Under the pieces are notes generated by a model, which was not told the origin of the DNA, ran no database searches, and saw nothing but the letters and a program-made list of their open reading frames with translations. A program made the translations under genes and the position numbers. DNA of 64,000 nucleotides from Zobellia amurskyensis (lineage in GTDB: Bacteria; Bacteroidota; Bacteroidia; Flavobacteriales; Flavobacteriaceae): contig NZ_RCNR01000015.1 of assembly GCF_009725985.1 (NCBI RefSeq), forward strand, positions 36,283-100,282. The letters run 5' to 3'. Positions 36,085 through 44,140 of the stretch are shown piece after piece. Position 1 is the stretch's first letter. Every line of letters begins with the position of its first letter.

Positions 36085-37023
36085 ATGACTACATTAAAAT
36101 TTAGAAATAACGACGAAATGCCAATTTTAGGCTTAGGAACTTTTAGATCTGAACCTAATGAAGTGTACAATGCAGTACTTTCCGCAATAAAAATGGGATA
36201 CAGACATATAGATTGTGCTGCGGCTTACGGTAACGAGAAAGAAGTTGGTAATGCCATTGCTGAAGCATTTAAACAAGGTTTGGTTACTAGAGAAGATTTA
36301 TGGGTAACGTCCAAATTATGGAATGCTTCTCACGGGGAGGAAAATGTGATTCCAGCGTTGCACCAGACTTTAGAAGATTTACAACTAGAGTATCTAGACC
36401 TGTATCTTATCCACTGGCCTGTCGCTCTTAAAAAAGGAACCGAAATGCCAGAAAAAGCATCCGATTTTGTTCCACTTTCAGAAGTGCCATTAACCAGTAC
36501 TTGGAAAGGGATGGAAGCTGCTCTGGAACAAGGGCTTACAAAACATATTGGCGTGAGTAATTTCAATGAAAATCAGTTGAAAGAAATAATGGCGACTGCA
36601 GTGCATCAACCGGAGATGAATCAGGTAGAAATGCATCCGTTTTTACAGCAGGAAGCATTACAATCATTCTGCGTACAAAACGATATGCTGCTCACCGCTT
36701 ACGCACCATTAGGTTCGCTTGTAGATGAAAATAGCACATTACGTTTGTTGGAAAATGATTCGATAAAAAACATTGCCAAAGCAAGACATATGTCTCCTGC
36801 ACAAGTTGCACTGGCGTATACAATACAACGAGGCATTGCGGTTATTCCTAAATCTACAAATAAAGCACGATTACTTCAGAATTTAGAGACGTTAAACCAT
36901 TCGCTTACAGAAGAAGATATGGCTTTGCTTAAGGATTTAGATAAAGAACACCGCTTTATTGACGGTAAATTTTGGGAAGTTGACAACGGACCCTATACAG
37001 CAGATAGTATCTGGAATGCTTAA
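36085..37023 (+). CDS. aldo/keto reductase
   Basis: 312-aa NADPH-dependent TIM-barrel reductase. The catalytic tetrad is D43, Y48 (DCAAAYGNE), K77 (VTSKLWN) and H110 (LYLIHWP); cofactor-binding IPKSTNKARLLQNL lies near the C-terminus. It fits the AKR families acting on aldehydes, ketones or 2,5-diketo sugars. Twelve bases after the MFS gene; a 13-bp hairpin separates it from the next gene. Confidence 0.9.
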   Translation: MTTLKFRNNDEMPILGLGTFRSEPNEVYNAVLSAIKMGYRHIDCAAAYGNEKEVGNAIAEAFKQGLVTREDLWVTSKLWNASHGEENVIPALHQTLEDLQLEYLDLYLIHWPVALKKGTEMPEKASDFVPLSEVPLTSTWKGMEAALEQGLTKHIGVSNFNENQLKEIMATAVHQPEMNQVEMHPFLQQEALQSFCVQNDMLLTAYAPLGSLVDENSTLRLLENDSIKNIAKARHMSPAQVALAYTIQRGIAVIPKSTNKARLLQNLETLNHSLTEEDMALLKDLDKEHRFIDGKFWEVDNGPYTADSIWNA

Positions 37024-37028
37024 TCAAA

Positions 37029-37066
37029 AAATTCATCAGGTGTCTTAACGGATACCTGATGAATTT
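37029..37066 (+). terminator. strong hairpin between operon genes (terminator or attenuator)
   Basis: AAATTCATCAGGT (37029-37041) and ACCTGATGAATTT (37054-37066) form a perfect 13-bp stem, extendable by three more pairs, followed by an A/T-rich tail AATAAAAAAC. It is placed 16 bases before the LLM oxidoreductase start. It may partly terminate, or protect the upstream mRNA end. Confidence 0.55.
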
Positions 37067-37081
37067 AATAAAAAACACATT

Positions 37082-38041
37082 ATGAATCCATTTGATAAAC
37101 TATACAAACCAGGTAAAATGACACTTGGTATAGAGTTTCCTTTAGACAATGATTGGTCAACCGAAGGTAACCGAAAACGCTTGGAAGACAACAGACCTTT
37201 TGGCGTTCCCGATATCTCCAACCATTTAGCATTGGCACAACAAATTGATGAAGCAGGATATGCCGCTTTATGGATGCGAGATGTTCCTGTATATGACCCT
37301 AACTTTGGCGATGGTGCACAGTTATTCGATACGCTTCCATATTTGGGCTATTTAGCTGCAGCTACCAAAAACGTTTTGTTGGGTACGGCAGCTATAGTAT
37401 TACCATTACAACAGCCTATAAAATTAGCCAAAGCTGCTGCAACCATTGAAAATTTAAGTGATGGTAGACTCTTGTTGGGTTTGGGATTGGGCGACAGACC
37501 TGTGGAGTTCCCGATGTACAATATCGATTATAAAAAAAGACCTGAAATCTTTAGACAAAATCTTGATATCATCAAAGAAGCTTGGAAAACAAATAGCGAT
37601 TTAAAATCTAAATACAATTTTTTAACCAGCGGTATTGAAGTCTATCCTAAACCGAAAAAAGACATTCCGCTTGCAGTCGCTGGTCATTCCGGACAAAGCA
37701 TAAATTGGATAGCCAAAAACGCTCAAGCTTGGTTTAATTACCCAAGACCGGTGGCAGAAACTTTAGAAATGAGAAAATATTGGTGTAATGCTTTATATGA
37801 TGAAAATCAGGCAGCAAAACCTTATATCTCGGCTATACATTTAAACTTGTCTAAAGATGACAATGCGACTTTTAAACCACAGCATTTTGGTGGTACAGTA
37901 GGTGTTAATCATCTTACAGAGTATTTAAAAGCATATGAAAACGTTGGTGTTAACCATATGGCGATAAACCTAAGAAAATCTGAAACTCCCGTAAGTGAAG
38001 CTATTGATAAAATTAAAGATGTTGTTTTGCCAGAGTTTTAA
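37082..38041 (+). CDS. LLM-class flavin-dependent oxidoreductase
   Basis: 319-aa bacterial-luciferase-like monooxygenase (F420/FMN TIM barrel). The N-terminus has TLGIEFPLDNDW, then HLALAQQIDEAGYAALWMRDVP, AAATKNVLLGTAAIVLPLQQP and the flavin-binding ENLSDGRLLLGLGLGDRP. The C-terminal GVNHMAINLRKS is typical. It would oxygenate a small substrate with reduced flavin supplied by another enzyme. Last gene of the Crp-linked set; the accessory island starts beyond its stop. Confidence 0.88.
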   Translation: MNPFDKLYKPGKMTLGIEFPLDNDWSTEGNRKRLEDNRPFGVPDISNHLALAQQIDEAGYAALWMRDVPVYDPNFGDGAQLFDTLPYLGYLAAATKNVLLGTAAIVLPLQQPIKLAKAAATIENLSDGRLLLGLGLGDRPVEFPMYNIDYKKRPEIFRQNLDIIKEAWKTNSDLKSKYNFLTSGIEVYPKPKKDIPLAVAGHSGQSINWIAKNAQAWFNYPRPVAETLEMRKYWCNALYDENQAAKPYISAIHLNLSKDDNATFKPQHFGGTVGVNHLTEYLKAYENVGVNHMAINLRKSETPVSEAIDKIKDVVLPEF

Positions 38042-38432
38042 TAGCAAATTTTAAACGGCCTAAGAGAGTTTTAGTTCATGGCATGTGTATTGGTTTTTTA
38101 ACTCTGTGTAGGTAATCGCTTTTTTCGGCAAGAGGCGCACAGGCTAGGAAACGCGAGAAAATAAAAGTTCAATATATACAACCGAAGACCAACCCAAGAG
38201 TATAAACGATATAGGCTTTGACTATGCATGCAGTAGGAGAGGAGGGCTTTCGGATTTTCTATTTAGTTTTTATTTGGTAAATTATTTGCTTAATCACGCA
38301 ACTAATCAATTTTTAACCTGTAGCCATATTTCAGTACGAAACGGTTTCTCTCAAAAGAGCTTCTTTTTACAATTTTGACATTGCCCTGTAATAACTCCTA
38401 ATTTAAGCCACTAACCCATAAAAACGACACTA
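38042..38432. other. noncoding gap with dispersed repeats (left edge of island)
   Basis: 390 bases. It carries repeat R3 (GGCCTAAGAGA-GT-TTTAG, 38057-38074), repeat R1 copy a (38072-38133) and a GTAGGAGAGGAGGGC stretch near 38231 that resembles the GCTAGGAGGGGAG core of repeat R2. The right part probably holds the ECF sigma promoter. Confidence 0.5.
38072..38133 (+). repeat. dispersed repeat R1, copy a
   Basis: 62 bases starting TAGTTCATGGCATGTGTATT and ending CGCTTTTTTCGGCAAGA, matching 40122-40183 at 58 of 62 positions. Noncoding; it begins 30 bases after the end of a gene. Confidence 0.85.
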
Positions 38433-38924
38433 TTGAGTAGCGATTTTTATAAAACATCCATTTTACCATTTGCAGGGATAATCATTAAATTATGTCGAGC
38501 CTATACCAATTCGCAAGAAGATTTTGAAGATTATTATCAAGAAGTGTGTTTACAAATTTGGAGGAGTAAAGACAACTTTCGTGAGGAATCTCAATGGAGC
38601 ACTTGGGTATATCGTATTTCATTAAACGTTTGTTTAACCTTACTTAAGAAAAAGAAAAACAATGTTCAACATTTTGTGTCCGATGCTATAACTGCTGAGG
38701 AAACTGAAGATAATTTTGCGTTTTCGGAGGAATCCCTAAATGTATTATACGATGCTATCAGAAAACTCTCAGAAATAGATAGAGCGGTCATTATGCTTTA
38801 TTTAGAAGAAAAATCACAAAAGGAAATCGCTGAAATTATAGGAACAAATCCTAATAATATCGGGGTCCGTGTTAAAAGAATTAAAATTCGCTTAAAAAAA
38901 ATATTAGATGGAGAAATCAATTGA
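38433..38924 (+). CDS. ECF-type RNA polymerase sigma factor
   Basis: 163 aa, starting at TTG 38433 (MSSDFYKTSILPFAG); no ATG gives a full region 2. Sigma region 2 spans about 15-75 (CRAYTNSQEDFEDYYQEVCLQIWRSK, FREESQWSTWVYRISLNVCL). Region 4 spans about 105-155 (AIRKLSEIDRAVIMLYLEEKSQKEIAEIIGTNPNNIGVRVKRIK). It overlaps the downstream membrane-protein gene by 17 bases, the usual sigma/anti-sigma coupling. Confidence 0.88.
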   Translation: MSSDFYKTSILPFAGIIIKLCRAYTNSQEDFEDYYQEVCLQIWRSKDNFREESQWSTWVYRISLNVCLTLLKKKKNNVQHFVSDAITAEETEDNFAFSEESLNVLYDAIRKLSEIDRAVIMLYLEEKSQKEIAEIIGTNPNNIGVRVKRIKIRLKKILDGEIN

Positions 38925-39564
38925 AAATATTTGGAAAGAAGGTTTTCTTAAGAGTGACGCATTGGTAGCTCCAAAAATCAACAATCTTTACAGCCAAAAA
39001 TCAATTCATATCATTGATAAATTTAAAAGAATGTTTAAAATAAATTTGATTGCCATTGTTGCATTCTCATTTGCTTTTTTAATCGTCTCTTTCCTTGTAG
39101 GCATTCCTATAACAGGTATCCTATTTTTTATAACCCTTTCAGTTCTCGTTTTCATCAATAAGAAATTGTTGAACGATTTAGAAAAAATAGATTTTGGCAT
39201 AAGCAGTTACCAATACTTAAAAGCGTTTAATGAATGGATGAACAAACAGGTATCCATCAATAAGAAAATTTCAAAATTTTTGTACCCAATTATATTTATA
39301 GCAATGATTTTAGGCTTTTGGTTTAAAGATGCCGAAGGTATGCCTTTGGGAGAACGACTTGTAAATGAAATTCTTGTTGGTTTTCCAGACACTTATCTCA
39401 TATTTGGTATTCCATTAATAGGAATTTTTATAGTTCTATTAATAATAGCCTTACTCGTCCATTTTGGAGGTCGAATTTATAAATGGGATGTAAACATGGT
39501 TTACGGAAGAGTTTTCAAAAAACTAGAAGAATTGATGACTGATATCGAAAGTTTAAGAAGCTAA
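38908..39564 (+). CDS. membrane protein, probable partner (anti-sigma-like) of the ECF sigma factor
   Basis: 218 aa. A short soluble N-terminus (about 1-45) is followed by two adjacent TM helices (INLIAIVAFSFAFLIVSFLV; GIPITGILFFITLSVLVFIN), a central amphipathic stretch, two more TM helices (FLYPIIFIAMILGFWF; YLIFGIPLIGIFIVLLIIAL) and a soluble tail. No zinc-binding HxxxCxxC is present, so it is not a classic ZAS anti-sigma. Translational overlap with the sigma gene suggests it controls it. The family is common beside ECF sigma genes in Flavobacteriia. Confidence 0.7.
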   Translation: MEKSIENIWKEGFLKSDALVAPKINNLYSQKSIHIIDKFKRMFKINLIAIVAFSFAFLIVSFLVGIPITGILFFITLSVLVFINKKLLNDLEKIDFGISSYQYLKAFNEWMNKQVSINKKISKFLYPIIFIAMILGFWFKDAEGMPLGERLVNEILVGFPDTYLIFGIPLIGIFIVLLIIALLVHFGGRIYKWDVNMVYGRVFKKLEELMTDIESLRS

Positions 39565-39677
39565 ACACCTAGTACAGCGTTTGGTGTTGTAGTTTTTTCT
39601 AGAATTTTACGAATAAAATGGGTTTTAGGTGTAATAATTTTTGATTTGGAACACCAACCAAGAAAACATTAAAAATT

Positions 39678-40124
39678 ATGACACTAAAAAATGCATTGAA
39701 CTTATTTGAAAGTTTAAAATCTGAAACAACTGATAAATCCGAGACTAAGGTTTACGAGAAATTTATATATGATCTAACCGCATTGCAGCATAGAGAATTT
39801 TCAAATGATGAAATCCAAGCTTTAGAAATGGAATTAGATCATTTAAATTCACATCCAGATAACAGAAAGAAATTCTTTAAAAAAGAACTGAGCAAATTTG
39901 AGACCTATTTAAAGGATACGTTTTCCTTGACTTCCAAAGGATACTATACGAACCTGAGTGTAAGTTTAGGAATGTTATTTGGAGTTGTTTTTGGCGTTCT
40001 TATTGATGAACGTTTTGAAAAGTCGTTAGGCATTTCCTTTGGCATTTGTATGGGACTCTTTATTGGTGCATATATAGGTCGTCGCAGGGATGCTCAAGCT
40101 AAAGCTGCTGGAAACATCCTGTAG
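39678..40124 (+). CDS. hypothetical membrane protein with glycine-rich TM pair
   Basis: 148 aa. The N-terminal 90 residues are helical and charged (ALNLFESLKSETTDKSETKV, then a long amphipathic helix). Two TM helices near the C-terminus (YYTNLSVSLGMLFGVVFGVL; SLGISFGICMGLFIGAYIG) have glycine-zipper character, with a short basic tail GRRRDAQAKAAG. Not a family I can name. It follows the sigma/anti-sigma pair by 113 bases and is probably part of that unit. Its stop codon TAG is the first three bases of repeat R1 copy b. Confidence 0.65.
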   Translation: MTLKNALNLFESLKSETTDKSETKVYEKFIYDLTALQHREFSNDEIQALEMELDHLNSHPDNRKKFFKKELSKFETYLKDTFSLTSKGYYTNLSVSLGMLFGVVFGVLIDERFEKSLGISFGICMGLFIGAYIGRRRDAQAKAAGNIL

Positions 40125-40183
40125 TTCATAGCATATGTATTGGTTTTTTAACCCTGTGTAGGTAATCGCTTTTTTCGGCGAGA
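40122..40183 (+). repeat. dispersed repeat R1, copy b
   Basis: 62 bases, TAGTTCATAGCATATGTATT to CGCTTTTTTCGGCGAGA, 4 mismatches to copy a. The stop codon of the preceding gene lies inside the repeat, so this copy marks an exact gene-end boundary. Confidence 0.85.
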
Positions 40184-40262
40184 CGATGCCTTGGTAAAAG
40201 AACTTTACCGTATAATGCAAGCATGCACCGTTTTACGCATTCCCAGCCGCACAGGTCTCGCC

Positions 40263-40299
40263 GCCAATCTAGAAAGTCTAGTGGACTTTCTAGATTGGC
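40263..40299. repeat. perfect 16-bp inverted repeat with 5-base loop
   Basis: GCCAATCTAGAAAGTC (40263-40278), loop TAGTG, GACTTTCTAGATTGGC (40284-40299), with no mismatch. No T-run follows, so it is not a standard terminator. ACTTTCTAGAT recurs near 41716, before the FG-GAP remnant. Confidence 0.9.
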
Positions 40300-40319
40300 C
40301 ACGCATTTATTTCGGGATA

Positions 40320-40342
40320 ACTTTGCTTGGGTCAAGCAAAGT
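40320..40342. repeat. perfect 9-bp inverted repeat
   Basis: ACTTTGCTT, loop GGGTC, AAGCAAAGT; 20 bases after the 16-bp hairpin. The right half (GCAAAGTATTTGTTAC) resembles GGCAAAGTTGTTAC at about 42382. Confidence 0.85.
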
Positions 40343-40405
40343 ATTTGTTACTTCACTTTCTTTATATTTTTCTTCCCTAAAGTCTTTATTGAACAGGTAA
40401 TGGAA

Positions 40406-40448
40406 CACTTTTTATGCGACGACATAGGAGGGGAGTGTAATGTGTGTG
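40406..40448 (+). repeat. dispersed repeat R2, copy a
   Basis: Begins ACACTTTTTATGCGAC and ends TAGGAGGGGAGTGTAATGTG then TGTG. The 26 bases from the TAGGAG block to the end are identical to 42523-42546, apart from ends. A looser match continues upstream (AGGTAATG-AAC). Confidence 0.85.
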
Positions 40449-40904
40449 GTTTGTATCACTCGTATAATAACACCCCCGAAAATTAGCTTTTGCATATAAC
40501 AATATCCAGTTGATATTACAATTGGTGGCGAGATGGTGCGCAGTCTTATAGTCTTAACGACCAATAGGCTACGTCCGAACGAAAAAGATGAGGTAGTAAA
40601 AAGGCCAATCAAAAACAGTGGACTTGCAATGACTAAATCGAGCAATTTTACTGGATTCATGGACTCCTTTTTCAAAATAATAAAACTTCGCCAATGAACT
40701 CTTTTTTAACTGCCCGCAAGTAGGCGTATAGGAGATTGCTATTTATTCAAAAAAAGATAAAAAGCTAAGTATACATGTTTTCAGGGAACTAACCGATTAT
40801 AACAACATTATAATATTTTTTTTTATAATATAAGTATACCCGATACGTTTTTCTTATCAAGTAAATTTTGATAAAAAACAAACCAAATCAATCCAATCTA
40901 TTTT

Positions 40905-41567
40905 ATGAAAAAACATTTTAAAATTATTGCTAGTTGTGTATTGTTGTCGTCTATAACACTGACCTCATGTAGTAAAGAAGATGGCGCCGATGGAGCTATG
41001 GGTCTCCAAGGTATACAAGGAGAGCAGGGCATTCAAGGAGAGCAGGGACCAATGGGAGACAAAGGGGAAACTGGGGATCCCGGAGCCGACGGCGTTGATG
41101 GAATCGATGGTGCTGATGGTGTGGATGGTGTGGATGCCACAGTCGTTGCCAGTACTTGGATCACCCTAACGGAAGACGACTTTACATCTTCTCCAAAGAC
41201 AGCTGGTTTTGGGACTATGTACGACGCAAGTTACAACACAGCCCTTTTAACGCAAGAGGCTTTGGATCAGGATGTAGTTTTGGTGTATCTTAAATTGAAT
41301 ACGGGCCAAATTGTTCAAATGCCGTATGTATATCATTCAGACGGTCATGGGGCAGTTGCATATACCGCTATTCTTACGTTGAATAGTTTAGGAATCAATG
41401 TAACACCTGCCGAGGAGCTTGGTTTTACAGGAATAACAGATCCATTGGAAATTAGCGTTAGGTTTGTAATCATTCCGGCTACTACCTTATCGCCTACGGG
41501 TAAAGGCGTTCAGAAGGATTTTAAGAAAATGGGTTATGAAGAAGTGATTTCTTATTTCGATTTATAA
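40905..41567 (+). CDS. collagen-like repeat lipoprotein
   Basis: 220-aa lipoprotein (lipobox LTSC, Cys22). Residues 27-77 hold about 17 consecutive Gly-X-Y triplets (GLQGIQGEQGIQGEQGPMG, then GVDGIDGADGVDGVDA), with no proline in most Y positions. A globular C-terminal domain of about 140 aa follows, starting VVASTWITLTEDDF. Such proteins form surface trimers; the C-terminal domain is shared by other flavobacterial collagen-like lipoproteins and its role is unknown. The repeat DNA is itself repetitive and prone to length change. Confidence 0.85.
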   Translation: MKKHFKIIASCVLLSSITLTSCSKEDGADGAMGLQGIQGEQGIQGEQGPMGDKGETGDPGADGVDGIDGADGVDGVDATVVASTWITLTEDDFTSSPKTAGFGTMYDASYNTALLTQEALDQDVVLVYLKLNTGQIVQMPYVYHSDGHGAVAYTAILTLNSLGINVTPAEELGFTGITDPLEISVRFVIIPATTLSPTGKGVQKDFKKMGYEEVISYFDL

Positions 41568-41593
41568 TTAGAAAAGTATATCGACAAAAATAG

Positions 41594-41628
41594 ACGTTCT
41601 TTCCTACCATGGGAAGAACGTTTTTTTA
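41594..41628 (+). terminator. rho-independent terminator
   Basis: ACGTTCTTTCC / GGGAAGAACG hairpin followed by seven T (41621-41627), 27 bases after the collagen-like gene stop. Confidence 0.88.
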
Positions 41629-41759
41629 TATGTTTAATGTCCTCTTGGGGCTGATAACCTAAGCTTTGATGGGGTACGTAAAATCAGGTAAATGAGCGTA
41701 TATGTAGTGTACTGAACTTTCTAGATAGGGAAGGCTTCGCAAATTGCAACCATCCCGGT

Positions 41760-42219
41760 AAAAGTGATGACAATTTAAATTTTACTGATATTTTAATCAA
41801 AGAAATAGATATCACATATTTTGATGTTGATGATTATGATATGGATGGAGATTTGGATATTATTTTAAACCCAAAACAAAACGTGTCTATTCTTCAAAAT
41901 CAAGACAATCAGTTGTTTGAATTTATGGTTATTTCGCAAAATGAAAGTGAGTTTTTAAATTTGAGTTCTTGGAAAGATATCCTAGTAATGTCTGAAGATT
42001 TAGATCATGATGGAGATAAAGATATTTTATTCAATACCAATTATATTTTAAATGAAAGCACATTCACTGAGAGCGATTAGGCACACTCTTAACTAGTTTA
42101 ACTGTTGAAGTAGTTAACGGCAACCTTATGTTAAATATGGACGGATGGGCATCTGGTGTTTACTCCGTTCGTATAGAAACTACAGAAGAATCATTTAATC
42201 AAAGAATTATAAAGAAGTA
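41760..42219 (+). pseudogene. degraded FG-GAP/VCBS-repeat protein with T9SS C-terminal signal
   Basis: An open frame without an N-terminus reads ITYFDVDDYDMDGDLDIIL and later SEDLDHDGDKDILF, two calcium-binding DxDxDGD repeats of FG-GAP/VCBS proteins, and stops at 42080. After a frame change 42109-42219 encodes EVVNGNLMLNMDGWASGVYS then VRIETTEESFNQRIIKK, the conserved end of a type 9 secretion (Por) sorting domain. Between them lie stops. It is the C-terminal remnant of a large secreted protein; most of the gene is missing. Repeat-like sequence directly precedes it. Confidence 0.72.
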
Positions 42220-42595
42220 GAGGACATTCTGTGAAAATTTGCAATAACTTATCGCTAATTGATTTATTGACGGATTATAGAACGTTTTTTTTCATAATGT
42301 ACCGCGTTATGTAACTTGAGCTTTGGTTACGACATACTAATGAAGATTAAAAATCCTTATTATTTCAGCGAGATGGTGCGTGGGCAAAGTTGTTACAATC
42401 TTCTTTTATTTTTTTTCTAAAGAGTTTTCTAAAAAGGTAATGAAACCGAGGTACGAGGTTCATGAATTCCGTTAAAAGCAATAAATATTTTGTGAATAAA
42501 CACTTATTATGCGACCCGACGCTAGGAGGGGAGTGTAATGTGTGTGAAATGGGATTTCAGTATCTTTACTGACTAATCAACCATACCTTTTTGCA
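42220..42595. other. noncoding gap with repeat R2 copy b
   Basis: 375 bases between the T9SS remnant and the 42596 gene. It holds GCGAGATGGTGCG (about 42368), GGCAAAGTTGTTAC, a T-rich TTCTTTTATTTTTTTTC stretch and the R2 core (42500-42546), in the same order as their counterparts in the 40125-40904 region except GCGAGATGGTGCG. Confidence 0.5.
42500..42546 (+). repeat. dispersed repeat R2, copy b
   Basis: ACACTTATTATGCGACCCGA then CGCTAGGAGGGGAGTGTAAT and GTGTGTG. It matches copy a apart from a short insertion in the CGAC segment. It ends 50 bases before the next gene. Confidence 0.85.
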
Positions 42596-43165
42596 ATGAA
42601 TTTTGAAAATATTATTGAGTTCATAACCCAAAACTATGGGTTATTTATTTTTTTAGCTGCAATTACGACAATATCGATTACCATTTACTTTAATCGAAAG
42701 GGTAAACCTGAAATTAGCATTACTGCTGAATACAAAAATTCGTCTGTTGGTCCAACTGAATATTTAGGTAATGTGGATTCAAATGACAATGTGTTAAAAG
42801 CTTCTACTAAAGCTATTAGGGACCTTTTTTGTAATATTACTATTGACATCAGAAATCATTCTAAAAGGACAGCTTTTAATGTTCAAGTTATCGAAATCAA
42901 TAGAGCTTTGACTTTTTACACCCAGCTTAAAGAGAAATTAAATATTGCTTCAGAAGATGGAAGTACATTTGTGCTTCAATTTAAGAAAACCATAGTAGGT
43001 GAGAAAAAAGATATCGAAAATCCAGATTATTTATTTAAGCAAAATTTAGAAAATGATTTAATGAAGCTAGGCGCACTATGCACCTTGAAATATGAAGATG
43101 CAAAGGGCAATAAAACTACAGCCAAATTTAAATACCCTAATCAATTACAGATAATAAAATCATAG
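42596..43165 (+). CDS. membrane-anchored hypothetical protein
   Basis: 189 aa. A single N-terminal TM helix (about 13-31, YGLFIFLAAITTISITIYF) is followed by a soluble beta-rich domain (KPEISITAEYKNSSVGPTEY, DLFCNITIDIRNHSKRTAFN, ALCTLKYEDAKGNKTTAKFK) that looks like an immunoglobulin-like or COG1470-like fold. No catalytic motif is seen and I cannot name the family. It is convergent with the BT4734-type gene (3-base gap) inside the island. Confidence 0.6.
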   Translation: MNFENIIEFITQNYGLFIFLAAITTISITIYFNRKGKPEISITAEYKNSSVGPTEYLGNVDSNDNVLKASTKAIRDLFCNITIDIRNHSKRTAFNVQVIEINRALTFYTQLKEKLNIASEDGSTFVLQFKKTIVGEKKDIENPDYLFKQNLENDLMKLGALCTLKYEDAKGNKTTAKFKYPNQLQIIKS

Positions 43166-43168
43166 AAC

Positions 43169-44140
43169 TTATTTGTTAGCTTTCAACTTTTCCGTTCTCG
43201 TAACAAACCCTTTTTCTTTAGCATAGAAGACAATAGTACCTAAAGATATTGCAGACGGCTTTTCTGAATTTCTATTATTATAGCAATACCGAAGCATATT
43301 TTTACTTTCAAGTTCACTATGTTTTTCTTTGTCAAGCTCACAAAGAGACAGATAATATTTTTCGCCCAAGTCGTAACTAAAAGTTGATGCAAGGGCCATT
43401 GCGACGCGAAACCATTTATCAAAGGAACTGGTAATTGATAAATCCTTACGTTTTAAAAATTTAATTATTACACTAATAATCTTTCTATGTTCTGGTTTAT
43501 TTAAACCTTCGGTAGCATAAGCACTTTTAGCCAGAGATGCATTAAGTTTTTTTGACTTCTGTGGATTTTCAGGCGTAATATTTTTAGATATAAGCTTTTC
43601 CGTATAAATGCTTGCGTTTTCATTCATAAACAAACTAGAGTCCCATGATACGAAACATAATCTAGTAACATCGCTTCCGCTATTATCAAGTTCAATTTTA
43701 TACTTAGAAAAAAAATAATCCTTTAAAGAATCAAAACTGGCTTTATGTTCGATAGGGCTGCTTTCTATTCTAACTAATGCTTTTAAACCTTCTCCTGATG
43801 GTGATAGCCATACTGCATAGATATATTCATCATGTTGAAGTTCACTTTTAATATTAGAGACATTATCAATATCAACATGGTCAATATCAAGTATCATCAA
43901 GTTGTTATAAACGTCTAGATTTTCAAGTTTTCTACCACCTTTAAAAGTTCCACAAAATGTAACAATTGGTAATTTTATTTTCAAGGACTTGTAAGAATCA
44001 TAATCTTTATTAGAAGTATAATTCCTGCATAATTTAATTAGATTTTTGTATTTTCCATTTTTAATATCATGAAGTTCTTCAAGCAATTCGGCCTGAATTA
44101 TGTTTTTGGAAAAAATGTTGTTGAACTTTGATACCTTCAT
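43169..44140 (-). CDS. BT4734/BF3469-family (VirE N-terminal-like) protein with PriCT-type domain
   Basis: 323 aa. The N-terminal half (about 15-200) matches the BT4734-like/VirE-N family: KIKLPIVTFCGTFKGGRKLENLDVYNNLMILDIDHVD and AVWLSPSGEGLKALVRI, with an acidic LDIDH motif and a basic SGEGLK segment as in archaeo-eukaryotic primase-like folds. The C-terminal part (about 220-315: ISVIIKFLKRKDLSITSSFD, YYLSLCELDKEKHSELESK) resembles the PriCT helical domain. Such proteins sit on mobile elements of Bacteroidota, usually with a helicase half that is missing here. It is divergent from the reverse transcriptase across 247 bases. Confidence 0.75.
   Translation of the reverse strand: MKVSKFNNIFSKNIIQAELLEELHDIKNGKYKNLIKLCRNYTSNKDYDSYKSLKIKLPIVTFCGTFKGGRKLENLDVYNNLMILDIDHVDIDNVSNIKSELQHDEYIYAVWLSPSGEGLKALVRIESSPIEHKASFDSLKDYFFSKYKIELDNSGSDVTRLCFVSWDSSLFMNENASIYTEKLISKNITPENPQKSKKLNASLAKSAYATEGLNKPEHRKIISVIIKFLKRKDLSITSSFDKWFRVAMALASTFSYDLGEKYYLSLCELDKEKHSELESKNMLRYCYNNRNSEKPSAISLGTIVFYAKEKGFVTRTEKLKANK

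Larger units (their letters stand above)
40125..40904. other. 780-base noncoding, structure-rich region
   Basis: I see no credible gene. It contains R1 copy b, two perfect hairpins (40263-40299, 40320-40342), repeat R2 copy a (40406-40448) and the word GCGAGATGGTGCG near 40526, which recurs near 42368. Short open frames here are by-products of the palindromes. The last 100 bases should hold the promoter of the collagen-like gene (note AT-rich TTTTTTTTATAATATAAG around 40815). Confidence 0.5.

Noticed and set aside
37029..37066. End of operon before the LLM oxidoreductase
   Set aside because: The hairpin is strong but its tail is A-rich with few T, and only 16 bases remain for a new promoter, so complete termination is doubtful.
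40122..40900. Short open frames (e.g. 40126-40335 minus, 40191-40400 plus)
   Set aside because: They are translations of the 16-bp palindrome and repeat R1; composition is unlike a protein and frames mirror each other on both strands.
40981..41140. Tandem repeat array or CRISPR
   Set aside because: The repetitive DNA encodes the in-frame Gly-X-Y collagen-like region; no direct repeat/spacer structure. No CRISPR array is seen anywhere in the window.
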